Assembly (NCBI GenBank): GCA_903828035.1
Contig: CAIKKV010000177.1
Location: 1 to 19,454, forward strand
Source of the DNA: an uncultured bacterium
Lineage (GTDB): Bacteria; Verrucomicrobiota; Kiritimatiellia; CAIKKV01
DNA length: 19,454 nucleotides
Reading direction: 5' to 3'
The position numbers and the translations under genes are program-made. Under the pieces are notes generated by a model. It worked only from the letters and a program-made list of their open reading frames with translations, did not search any database and had not been told where the DNA came from. How positions within the stretch are numbered: the first letter of the stretch is position 1; the number at the start of each line of letters is the position of its first letter. Shown here piece after piece: positions 1-9,032 of this stretch.

Positions 1-2379
1 GCCCAGCGTGTCGAGCTGGGCCTGAAGGGGAAGGGCATGGCCCTCGTTGCCGACCCCGCCGCTTCGGGAGGGACTTCGGTGGCCGTGAAGATCGGGGAAG
101 TATCGACCGGCGAGGCGAGTCGGTGGGCCTTGACGGCCGTTCCCTCGAAACCGGGCCTTTACCAGTTGGAAACGGCGGTGCGATTGCTGCTTCCGGCGGA
201 TTTTGACCACACCCGGCTGAAGCTGAAACTCGGCCTTCGCGCCGATGGCAAATTGCTGGCGGAGCGGCATGTGGCCTCCATTACGTTGAATCCGGTAGGC
301 TACGCGCCCGTTTTGATGAACTTCTCGCTCCCCAAGGCGGCCGCCCTGGAGCTGCTGGCTTCCTGGGAGATCGCGGAACCTCCCGTCGGGCAGCCGAAGA
401 AGCAGCTTCGCGCCTTCAAGGCGCCCGTGGTGGGCAATCTCGAGGCGGACCCTGCCGCCGCCTCCGCCCCCGAAGGCGGGGAGCTGGCCGACCTGATGAC
501 CGACATGGCCTCCGAAAAGGCGGTCAGCCTGAGCGCGATCGACTATCCGGCTCTTCTCCTGGACCGGGCCGACGTGAACCTGATCACGGACTCGCTGGCC
601 ATCGAGACGGTTTTGCCCGAAAAGATCCACGTGTATCCGGGGGAGTCCAACGCGATCACGGTTGTGATCCGCAATTATCGCGCCACGCCCGCCTCCGCCT
701 CCCTGAAGGTGACGATGCGGACAGGCCTGTCCGAGGAGTCCGTGGTGGGTGAAAAGGCCGTGACGATCCCGGGCGGCTCCACAGCGGAACAGCGCTTTGA
801 CTGGGTTTCGGGTTCCCGCGAGTTCGGGCATGAGGTTCACGCGGAAGTGACGGCTGGAGGCAAGGCGGCCCACTCGGCCTCGGAGTATTTCACCGTCAGC
901 GCCCCGCTATGGAAGACGGCCATCCAGGGATCGGGCTTCCTGGATTGGTACGGGCGGGAGCAGGATTTTCCGGGCCATGTGGCCGCCAGCCGGCGCGGGT
1001 ATATCAATGTCGAGGAAGCCTTCAGCTGGCAGCCGAGCAGCTGGACCGACCTCAACCCGACGAACAGCGACTGGTGGACCGGCCAGAACAATTTCCACAA
1101 CAGCCTTTCCGGCCTTCAGCAGTGGATGGCGCTAAACCACGCCCAGGGCATCAAGATGATCAGCTACATTTGGAGCACGGCCAGCGGTCCCTCGGGCTTT
1201 GAGTGGGGCCGTAAGCATCCGGACCTGGTGGCCCTGGCCGATGTGGGCCTGTGCACCGAGTTTTTCGACGTCGAGGATCTGCGGCTGGCCGACAGGCTGC
1301 ATAACGATCCCGCCTTTGACAAGTACCAGTACAGCGTCTGGCACAGCTTGATGGTCAACATGGGCTACCTGCGGCTGATCGAGATGGGCGCCGACCAGCT
1401 GATCCAGAGCGCCCAGCGCTTCGGGTGGGACGGGGTTCGCTTCGACTGCGGCCTCGGGTGGAGCGCGATGGGCACGGACGATGTCAAGGCGGAGTTGCGC
1501 GAGATGGGCGCCGAAGGGGTGATGCAGAAGCTGGCGCCGGACCTGATGAGCATCACGGACAAGGTCTGGAGCGCGCAGGCGATATCCATACGGAACGTGC
1601 GGTATATGAAGCACCGGCTGCGCGAAGGCAACGGGCCCCATTTCGAGATCGCCTCCAACTACGGGCCGATCAAGGAAAAGCGCAAGCCGGACGCGCCCGA
1701 TCCGCTCGTCTATTTCGGGAACTACTGCAGCGGCGGCTCGCAGGTCAACCAGGAGTATTTCCGCGGAAGCCGCAGCTGGAAGACCTATTGCGAGGGGCTG
1801 CTCGAGCAGGTGGAGCTGACCCGCCAGGCCGGCGGATTCCACGCCGTGCAGAGCCTCGACGGGGCGGCGGGCGTCGCGGGCCGGACCTACAACAACATCT
1901 TCACCTTCGCCAGCGGGTCGCATCCCTACATCTACTCGGAGGGGGGAGGGAGCCCCGGCCGTTACGCCCGTTTCATGACGCGGTACGGGGAGTTCCTGTG
2001 GGATCCGGCCTTGACGCCCGTGACTCCGGAAGCGGCCGGGGTGACCGTCAAATCGGAGGCCGAGCTGCTCTGGAAGCCGTACGTCAAAACGCGTCCGGCT
2101 GTGGAGGGAGCCCGCCTGACCGTGATGCAGTTGATCACCCCTCCGGGAGCGGATGAGACGGCCCCGGCCAAGCCGATGCCGATGGCGCCGTGGATGAAAG
2201 CCGTGCGCGTGTCAAAGGCCGGCAGCCGCGAGCCGGCGGCGTGGCTGTTGACGGCCGAGCCCGACTGCCGGGCCGTGAAGCTGCCGGTGGAAAAGGAGGC
2301 CGGCGGGTTTTCCGTGGTGGTTCCCGAACACCGGTTGTGGAGCACGATTGTCTGGGTGGATCGGGAGGAGAAGCCATGA
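1..2379 (+). CDS. TIM-barrel glycoside-hydrolase-like protein, 5' end cut by window edge
   Basis: The frame is open from base 1, so the ATG at 37 need not be the start and the gene probably begins outside the window. The visible 792 codons fall into three parts. The N-terminal third is beta-sandwich-like, with a CARDB-like stretch near 610-890 (IHVYPGESNAITVVIRNY). A TIM-barrel-like region follows from about 900 to 1960, and then a C-terminal beta-rich tail. The segment FGWDGVRFDCG (Asp codon at 1444) resembles the strand-4 nucleophile region of GH66/GH13-type barrels, and the barrel is rich in Trp and Tyr. I infer a polysaccharide-acting enzyme, but I cannot assign a family or substrate, and the catalytic acid is not identified. 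The stop overlaps the next start (ATGA at 2376-2379), so the two are probably translationally coupled. No signal peptide can be judged because the N-terminus is missing. Confidence 0.75.
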   Translation, partial: AQRVELGLKGKGMALVADPAASGGTSVAVKIGEVSTGEASRWALTAVPSKPGLYQLETAVRLLLPADFDHTRLKLKLGLRADGKLLAERHVASITLNPVGYAPVLMNFSLPKAAALELLASWEIAEPPVGQPKKQLRAFKAPVVGNLEADPAAASAPEGGELADLMTDMASEKAVSLSAIDYPALLLDRADVNLITDSLAIETVLPEKIHVYPGESNAITVVIRNYRATPASASLKVTMRTGLSEESVVGEKAVTIPGGSTAEQRFDWVSGSREFGHEVHAEVTAGGKAAHSASEYFTVSAPLWKTAIQGSGFLDWYGREQDFPGHVAASRRGYINVEEAFSWQPSSWTDLNPTNSDWWTGQNNFHNSLSGLQQWMALNHAQGIKMISYIWSTASGPSGFEWGRKHPDLVALADVGLCTEFFDVEDLRLADRLHNDPAFDKYQYSVWHSLMVNMGYLRLIEMGADQLIQSAQRFGWDGVRFDCGLGWSAMGTDDVKAELREMGAEGVMQKLAPDLMSITDKVWSAQAISIRNVRYMKHRLREGNGPHFEIASNYGPIKEKRKPDAPDPLVYFGNYCSGGSQVNQEYFRGSRSWKTYCEGLLEQVELTRQAGGFHAVQSLDGAAGVAGRTYNNIFTFASGSHPYIYSEGGGSPGRYARFMTRYGEFLWDPALTPVTPEAAGVTVKSEAELLWKPYVKTRPAVEGARLTVMQLITPPGADETAPAKPMPMAPWMKAVRVSKAGSREPAAWLLTAEPDCRAVKLPVEKEAGGFSVVVPEHRLWSTIVWVDREEKP

Positions 2380-4058
2380 GCAAGCAACGCTTGATTCTAG
2401 CAGGGTTGGTGGCGCTGACGGCGGCCCCCCTGGGTTTCGCGGTGGCCGGCGTTCCGCGCGCCCTGCTGGTGGAGGGGCTTTGGAGTGATACCATCCGGCT
2501 TCGCGAAGCATGCGCGGCGGCCGGCATTTCATACGAGACGGCGTATGAATCGAGAAGCCCCTATTTCAATCCCGACAACAAGCTGTTCAACATGCCCGAA
2601 AAGCTGGACCGGTTTGACGTCGTGGTGCTGTCGAATGTGGATGCGCCCACGCTGGGCAGCAACCGGCTGGCGAAAATCCGCGGCTTCGTGGCCAACGGCG
2701 GCGGGCTCGTGGTGCTGGGCGGCTACTGGGCCTTTTCCAACGGCGGCTATGCGGGCACCCCCTTGGAGGACATGGTTCCGGTGACCATGCCGGCGCGCGA
2801 TTTCATGCCGCGGTTCCCGGACGGGCTGGCGCTCACGCCGGGTTCCCGGTCGCCGCTGCCCGCGGATGCCGCCTATGCCGCCCTGCCCAAGGCGTATTTT
2901 GTGCAGCCGATGACTCCCAAGCCGGGCGCGGAGGTCTGGCTAAGGGCCGGCGACAGGCCTGCGATGATCGCGGCTGATTTTGAAAAGGGGCACGTCGTGG
3001 CCCTGGCCCTGACGGCCAACGGCGAGGCTCCGGCCGGCGCCTTGGCGTTCTGGGACTGGCCCGACTGGCCGCGCATGCTCGGGGCCGCCATCGATTGGAC
3101 CACCCGGAATAATGTGTCGAAAAATGCGATCAAGGAAGCCGTGAAGCCCCTGACGCGCGAGGAGGTCGTGAGCCTCGCGATGGGGGATGCCGTGAGCGAC
3201 GAGGTGGTGCGCCGCGCGCTCGCGAACCCGGTCCCGGAAACGGCGGCGGCGCTCTTTGAGTATGCCACCTCGGGCGGCGTTGACCGCAAGTTCGGGCTGG
3301 CGGACGCCGTGGCCGCGCTGACTCCCTATGCGAAACCGGAGTGGGCCGCGAAGTTGTCGGAGTTGGCTTCTTTCTCCAACCCGGACCTGCCGTCCCGGAA
3401 AGCGGCCCTCGTCCTGCTGGGCGCCACGAAGGACCCCTCTGCCTTGGTTCTGCTGCAGCAGGCGGCGAACGATCGGGAGCTGAAGAACGAGGCGCTCGAG
3501 GGAATGGGCTTGAGCGGGGATCCCGCCTTCATTCCGAAGATTTCAAAGATCTATAAGGACGCCATGCGGGCCGCGCGCGGCGGCAAGGAGACGGGCACGC
3601 TGCTGCCGGAGGAGTTCGCCCGGCAGCATGCGCACACCGCCGCGGCGGCGGCCATGGCCTTGTATGAGCTGGGCGGTGAGGGCGCGGTTGAAAAGGTGAT
3701 GAGCCTTTTCGGGGATATCCAGCTCTATCACGAAATCTTCAGCAACGCCGGCAAGCGGAGGGTCCGCTGGGATGTGGATCCGGTGGGCGTGGAAATGGTG
3801 AAGGCGATTTGGGAGCGCGATGACCGGCTTAAGGAAACGTTGAAAAAAATGAGGCGTCAGGCGAACGTTCCGGCGTGCCAGCGCGCGTTTGTGGTGAAAG
3901 CCGCGCTGACGGAAACGCGGCCGGTCGCGCTGGAGTGGCTGCTCCTGGCGTTCGAACATCCCGGCAATCCTTTGACGCCGGCCGACTGGAAAACGCTCAC
4001 GGGGGCCCGCGCCCCCCTGATCGCCCGCCTGGCCAAATCAAGACTTACGTCGCCTTAG
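2376..4058 (+). CDS. Secreted glutamine-amidotransferase-fold protein with C-terminal HEAT-like helices
   Basis: The 560-residue protein starts at the ATG overlapping the previous stop. This start places a good signal peptide at the N-terminus (basic MSKQR, then a hydrophobic stretch to about residue 24). Residues about 25-245 look like the class-I glutamine amidotransferase/ThuA-like fold: an alternating alpha/beta pattern, a strand FDVVVLSNVDAP, a helix, then GGGLVVLGGYWAF. No nucleophile-elbow Cys is evident, so amidotransferase activity is unlikely. Such domains are common in PVC bacteria beside sugar-metabolism genes. From about residue 265 on it is alpha-helical with HEAT-like repeat units (for example around KAALVLLGATKDPSALVLL). 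The role is not known. Tight coupling to the upstream hydrolase-like gene suggests they act together outside the cytoplasm. It converges on the next gene with only 8 bp between. Confidence 0.75.
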   Translation: MSKQRLILAGLVALTAAPLGFAVAGVPRALLVEGLWSDTIRLREACAAAGISYETAYESRSPYFNPDNKLFNMPEKLDRFDVVVLSNVDAPTLGSNRLAKIRGFVANGGGLVVLGGYWAFSNGGYAGTPLEDMVPVTMPARDFMPRFPDGLALTPGSRSPLPADAAYAALPKAYFVQPMTPKPGAEVWLRAGDRPAMIAADFEKGHVVALALTANGEAPAGALAFWDWPDWPRMLGAAIDWTTRNNVSKNAIKEAVKPLTREEVVSLAMGDAVSDEVVRRALANPVPETAAALFEYATSGGVDRKFGLADAVAALTPYAKPEWAAKLSELASFSNPDLPSRKAALVLLGATKDPSALVLLQQAANDRELKNEALEGMGLSGDPAFIPKISKIYKDAMRAARGGKETGTLLPEEFARQHAHTAAAAAMALYELGGEGAVEKVMSLFGDIQLYHEIFSNAGKRRVRWDVDPVGVEMVKAIWERDDRLKETLKKMRRQANVPACQRAFVVKAALTETRPVALEWLLLAFEHPGNPLTPADWKTLTGARAPLIARLAKSRLTSP

Positions 4059-4066
4059 GCGAACGG

Positions 4067-5515
4067 TTAGACGGAGGTGTTGAGCAGGTACGGTCGCATG
4101 GCGCTGGCCAGCAGCTCGGCGTCGCTCCGGTGCGGATTCCAGATCGTCTCCCCGAAGAGGGCCACCGAGGGCTGGATGCACGCGTCGAGCATCGCGTCCT
4201 CCACGAGCCCCGTGGCGATGACGTGGGGATTGATGGCGGCCACTTCCCGGTAGAACCGGGCGGCCAGCGGGAAATGCTTGAACCATTGGAGGTTGCAGCG
4301 GTTCCATTCGGGCTGCCTGGCGATGAGGCGCTCCCGGAGGTAGGCGGGGTCGCGCTCGCCCAGCAGGAAGGGGCCGTGCTTCGCGAACTCGTCATCCCAC
4401 CGCAGGCACATCCAGCCCTTGGGGACCAGGGCAAAAGGCGTGCCGGGGCGGAACGCCGCCAGCTGCTTGGAGTAGGCCAGCGTCGCCTCGAATCCGTCGT
4501 CCTTGGCGGGATCCGGGGAGTAGCTGTAGGGCAGGGCGCCCGCGTCCTCCCAGGTGATGATGACGCGCGGATCGAGCGTCGCCAGCTCGGTGTAGCGCTC
4601 GCGGATCGAGGTGGCATGCAGGCCGAACTGGATCGACAGATCCGGCACGGAGGCGTAGAGCTCGCCCGCAATGTCGTTCACCATGTCGCAGCACCAGGAG
4701 GCGATGGAGCGGCCGCCCGATTCCTTGTTGGTGTGCTCGGTGAGCGTTTGAAAGTAAATGCCGTCAATCGGCTTGCCCGCGTATTCCTGGCGGTAGGTCT
4801 CGAGCGCCAGCTCCTTGATGCGGACGCGGTCGGCCGCCACGCCCAGGTCGAGCTTGTGGCCCCAGCCCCAGTTGTAGCCGGCGATGATGCGGATGCCGCG
4901 CGCGTGCGCATAGGCGGTGATCTCGGGCAGGTTGAGCGGCACTTCGCTGTTCCAGACGGTCAGCATGTTCATCTTCAGCCGCGCCATCTGATCCAGGAAC
5001 CGGCGGTAGTCGTAGATGACATAGCCCCAGGTCCAGATGCCGCGATCCTTCACGGTCGGCGCTTCGGAGGTGACCCGGTCGGGCAGGGCGGCCAGGGCGG
5101 TGCGCCGCTTCAGCGGCTTGTCAAACGGGGCCTCCACGGCGGAAAGGGAGGCCAGCAGCTCCTGCGCGCCATGGTAGACTCCGGCTTCGTCGGCGCCGGC
5201 CAGCGCGATCAGGCGGTGCTCGGGATTCCACGGCGCCTTGCCGATCCAGAGCGTGAAGCCCTGGGGGCCCGGCGGAACCGGAATCGTTCCCTCCGCCATC
5301 AGGGCGGCCAGGTGGCGGTTCGTCTTGGCGGTGCCCACGAGGAGCACATGCTCAAGGGCGGCGGGAGCGACGTCGGCCGCCGCCCGGATCGGCATCACGT
5401 AATTCACGAACAACTGCATGCCCCGGTACAGCTCAAGCGCCGCCTGGTGCTCCAGCCCCTGGTATTCGCCGTAGACAAGGGTCCATCTTTTTTCGCCGGG
5501 TGTCAGGTCCGCCAT
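4067..5515 (-). CDS. GH20-type zincin-fold plus TIM-barrel protein, putative glycoside hydrolase
   Basis: This is a 482-residue protein with no signal peptide, so it is probably cytoplasmic. Residues about 1-135 resemble the zincin-like domain found before GH20, GH67 and GH84 barrels: VLLVGTAKTNRHLAAL, then a G-x-Y-H-G-A-Q-E-L-L helix near 112-121, the usual end of that domain. Residues about 158-480 look like a TIM barrel (WTWGYVIYDYRRFLDQMARL, then KMNMLTVWNSE). The GH20 catalytic H-x-G-G-D-E motif is absent. Candidate acidic residues are E260 (in FQTLTEHTNKE) and E323 (in TWEDAG). I infer a glycosidase or binding protein of a divergent family with unknown substrate. The start is supported by AAGGAG six bases upstream of the ATG. 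It diverges from the malectin/SUMF1 gene across a 130-bp intergenic region. Confidence 0.72.
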   Translation of the reverse strand: MADLTPGEKRWTLVYGEYQGLEHQAALELYRGMQLFVNYVMPIRAAADVAPAALEHVLLVGTAKTNRHLAALMAEGTIPVPPGPQGFTLWIGKAPWNPEHRLIALAGADEAGVYHGAQELLASLSAVEAPFDKPLKRRTALAALPDRVTSEAPTVKDRGIWTWGYVIYDYRRFLDQMARLKMNMLTVWNSEVPLNLPEITAYAHARGIRIIAGYNWGWGHKLDLGVAADRVRIKELALETYRQEYAGKPIDGIYFQTLTEHTNKESGGRSIASWCCDMVNDIAGELYASVPDLSIQFGLHATSIRERYTELATLDPRVIITWEDAGALPYSYSPDPAKDDGFEATLAYSKQLAAFRPGTPFALVPKGWMCLRWDDEFAKHGPFLLGERDPAYLRERLIARQPEWNRCNLQWFKHFPLAARFYREVAAINPHVIATGLVEDAMLDACIQPSVALFGETIWNPHRSDAELLASAMRPYLLNTSV

Positions 5516-5645
5516 AACGCTCCTTATTTCCGATTCGGATTTCGCCTCAGACTAGCAGAGCGGGGCAGGTAAGACTAGACCCCATATTGAGAAAAGCGGG
5601 GATGGGCCATGCTGACGCCGATCGACAAAACGGGAGAAGCGGACG
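5516..5645. promoter_or_regulatory. Divergent intergenic region with a 7-bp direct repeat
   Basis: This 130-bp gap separates two divergently transcribed genes and must hold both start regions unless transcription enters from elsewhere. It contains AGACTAG twice (5549-5555 and 5572-5578), in the same orientation and 23 bp apart, close to two helical turns. That spacing would suit a regulator bound to one face, but the repeat is short. I could not assign convincing -35/-10 boxes. Ribosome binding sites are visible at both ends: AAGGAG before the minus-strand gene and GGAG before the plus-strand gene. Confidence 0.4.
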
Positions 5646-7012
<1,367 letters not shown>

Positions 7013-7016
<4 letters not shown>

Positions 7017-7675
7017 ACGCGGAACCAGTCCGGCGCGGGGGATTCCCAGGTCATGGCTTTTCCGGTAACCGGATGCACGCAGGACAGGCTGACGCCGTGC
7101 AGCGCGAGCCGGCGGTGGGGGCTCCGGCGACGGCCGTAGACGGGGTCGCCCAGGATCGGATGCCCCTGTTCCGCCAGATGCACCCGGATCTGGTGTTTCC
7201 GGCCGGTTTCCAGGCGCACCTCCACCAGCGTGCGGTCGGGGGCCCGCTGCAGCACGCGCACATGCGTGACCGCTAGTTTCCCGATCGCCGTGTTGGGCGT
7301 GGAGCCGCACCGGTTGACGCCGAACTCCGCCAGGTAGGAGGTAACGGTGAAGGCGTCGCGGGCAATCCGCCCCTCGGTGAGGGCCCGGTAGAGCCGGCCC
7401 GCCGAGTGCTCCTTGAACTGGTCTTGAAGCAGGCGCTTGGCCGTTTCGTTCTTGGCGAACAGGACCGGGCCCGACGCTTCGCGATCCAGCCGGTGGACGA
7501 CCAGCGGGCGCTGGGGCGGGCGGCTTCGCTTCAGGTAGTCGAACACAAGGGCGTACAGCGTCTGGCGTTTTTCCGTTTCCGTGGCCACGGTCAGCAGGCC
7601 GGCGGGCTTGTCCGCCACCAGCAGGTCGCGGTCCTCGTAAAGAAGCCGGAGGCGTTCCGGAAGGCGGGGCCTCAC
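7013..7675 (-). CDS. RluA-family pseudouridine synthase (single-domain type)
   Basis: It isomerises uridine to pseudouridine in rRNA and/or tRNA in the cytoplasm. I choose the GTG at 7675, which gives 220 residues, close to E. coli RluA (about 219). It is preceded by GGAGG with a six-base gap and sits in a GTGA overlap with the upstream stop. The open frame extends further upstream, but that part lies inside the flavoprotein gene and has no homology-like features. Visible motifs are LLYEDRDLLVADKPAGLL near residues 11-28, the catalytic loop HRLDREASG with Asp64 as nucleophile, LETGRKHQIRVHL, and HPILGDPVYG near the C-terminus. There is no S4 RNA-binding domain. The exact target (23S 746, tRNA 32 or another site) cannot be read from the sequence. 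Its stop overlaps that of the convergent SUMF1 gene in a shared TTAA. Confidence 0.9.
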
Positions 7676-8934
7676 GAGCGGCCTCCGGCTGCCGATTCGC
7701 CAGCCAGCCAGCCGCTGGAGAAGGCCCACTGCAGGTTGTAGCCGCCGCAGGGGCCGTCCAGATCCAGCACTTCGCCCGCCCAGAACAAGCCTTTTACCAG
7801 GCGGCTTTCCAGCGTCCTGGGCTGAACTTCCTTGAGGGTGACGCCCCCGCGGGTGACCATGGCCTGGCCGAATCCGGGCGGATCGGCCAGCGTGACGGGC
7901 ATGGCCGCCAGCCAGTCGGCCAGCCGGTCGCGGGTCTCGGCGGTCAGCCCCGCCGCGCGGAGCTCGGGCTCGATGCCGCAGCAGGCGCAGGCGGTCAGCG
8001 CCAGCGAGTGCGGAAGGCTGGCGTCGAGACAGTTGCGGAGGCTCTTTTTGCCCTGGTCCGTGCGCCACTGCTGGAAGCGCGTTTTCCACTCTGCGGCGCC
8101 GGCGTCCGGCAGCGCCCGCAGGCGAAGCGGAACCGGGGCGCCTTTGCGGAGGAGCGCGGCCACCGCGCCGGAAAGGTCGAGGATCAGCGGGCCGGAAAGT
8201 CCGGTGTTGGTGAAAAGAAGCGTGCCGCGCCAGATCGTTTTGCGGCGATCGCTTTCGATCCAGGCCGTGGCCTCCGGCAGCGTCACGCCCGCGCAGGAGG
8301 CCGGCCAGGTCTCCCGGGTGGTAAGGCCGGTCAGCGCCGGCGTCGGCTCCACAACGCTGTGGCCGGCCAGCCGGGCCAGGTCGTACCCCCGGGAGCAGCC
8401 GCCCAGCGACGGCCAGGCGGCTCCGCCTGCCGCCACGATCACGGCGTCCGCCGGAAGCGTCGCGCCATTGACCCGGACGCCCCGGACCGCGCCGTCCGCC
8501 AAGTCCAGCGCGTCGGCGCAGGCGTTGAGGCGCAGCTCGGCCTGGCGCGCCCGGAGCTGCTCGCGCAGGGCGTGAAGCACGTCGAGCGCGCGCTGGGATA
8601 CGGGGAAATAATGAAAGCCGTCCGCCGCCTGGCAGGGAACGCCCCAGCCCTGCATCTGGGCGAGCAGGCGATCCCGGCTGAACAGGGTCAGGGCGGGGTT
8701 CATGAACCGCCCCTGCGGCCCGAAGCGGAGCGTGAAGGCTTCCGGATCGAGCGAGTTGGTGATGTTGCAGCGGCCGCCGCCGGTGGCGGCGAGCTTGCGG
8801 CCGGGCATGGCCTGCCGCTCCAGGACGGTGACGCGGGCCCCGGCGCCGGCCGCGGCCACGGCGGCCATCAGGCCGGCCGGTCCGCCGCCGATCACGATGA
8901 CCCTCCGCCCGCTTTGTGGATTCACGCCGTTCAT
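7672..8934 (-). CDS. HI0933/BaiN/YhiN-type FAD-dependent oxidoreductase
   Basis: A 420-residue flavoprotein, the usual length for the HI0933-like (aminoacetone oxidase / BaiN) family. The FAD-binding dinucleotide fold starts at residue 12 (VIVIGGGPAGLMAA, GGGPAG at 16-21), with E39 placed to bind the ribose. Next comes the family signature TGGGRCNITN at 51-60. The C-terminal signature GEVLDLDGPCGGYNLQWA is also present. The physiological substrate is unsettled for most members; a related clostridial BaiN was linked to bile-acid processing, and that should not be transferred here. It overlaps the pseudouridine synthase by 4 bp and is likely co-transcribed with it. The ATG at 8934 has AAAGGCG just upstream and is the first Met before the FAD motif. 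Confidence 0.9.
   Translation of the reverse strand: MNGVNPQSGRRVIVIGGGPAGLMAAVAAAGAGARVTVLERQAMPGRKLAATGGGRCNITNSLDPEAFTLRFGPQGRFMNPALTLFSRDRLLAQMQGWGVPCQAADGFHYFPVSQRALDVLHALREQLRARQAELRLNACADALDLADGAVRGVRVNGATLPADAVIVAAGGAAWPSLGGCSRGYDLARLAGHSVVEPTPALTGLTTRETWPASCAGVTLPEATAWIESDRRKTIWRGTLLFTNTGLSGPLILDLSGAVAALLRKGAPVPLRLRALPDAGAAEWKTRFQQWRTDQGKKSLRNCLDASLPHSLALTACACCGIEPELRAAGLTAETRDRLADWLAAMPVTLADPPGFGQAMVTRGGVTLKEVQPRTLESRLVKGLFWAGEVLDLDGPCGGYNLQWAFSSGWLAGESAAGGRS
7682..7686 (-). promoter_or_regulatory. Ribosome binding site deciding the GTG start of the pseudouridine synthase
   Basis: On the minus strand this reads GGAGG, six bases before the GTG at 7675. It lies inside the end of the flavoprotein gene and supports the GTGA-overlap start over any upstream ATG in the same frame. 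Confidence 0.6.
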
Positions 8935-9032
8935 ATCGCCTTTATTTGCACCAAGTGTATGTCAGGAGGGGAGCGGGACAAAGCAAAATGAAGCGCTTGG
9001 CGAGTCATGCCCTTTAATGATACAGTGGCTGA
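8935..9032. promoter_or_regulatory. Divergent intergenic region between the flavoprotein and the secreted acidic protein
   Basis: This is a 98-bp A+T-richer gap between divergent genes. A TTTAAT element (9013-9018) is close to a -10 consensus on the plus strand, but no -35 lies at a standard distance. A strong AGGAGGG (8964-8970, plus strand) is not placed for any start I can support. Promoters are expected here but not pinned down. Confidence 0.35.

Noticed and set aside
4050..4062. Palindrome TCGCC-TTA-GGCGA at the end of the amidotransferase-fold gene
   Set aside because: It is five pairs around the stop codon without a T-run, so it is too weak to call a terminator.
3875..5572. Long plus-strand open frame (565 codons)
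   Set aside because: It lies opposite the GH20-like gene, is rich in Arg, Gly, Ala and His with no domain, and is the usual antisense shadow of G+C-rich coding DNA.
7676..8089. N-terminal extension of the pseudouridine synthase
   Set aside because: This part lies inside the flavoprotein gene, is Arg/Gly-rich, and would make the protein far longer than the family. The GTG at 7675 has a good ribosome binding site.
8988..9017. Nine-codon leader peptide (ATG at 8988, stop TAA at 9015-9017) behind a strong AGGAGGG
   Set aside because: The site is 17 bases from the ATG, too far for efficient use. The peptide shows no run of regulatory codons.
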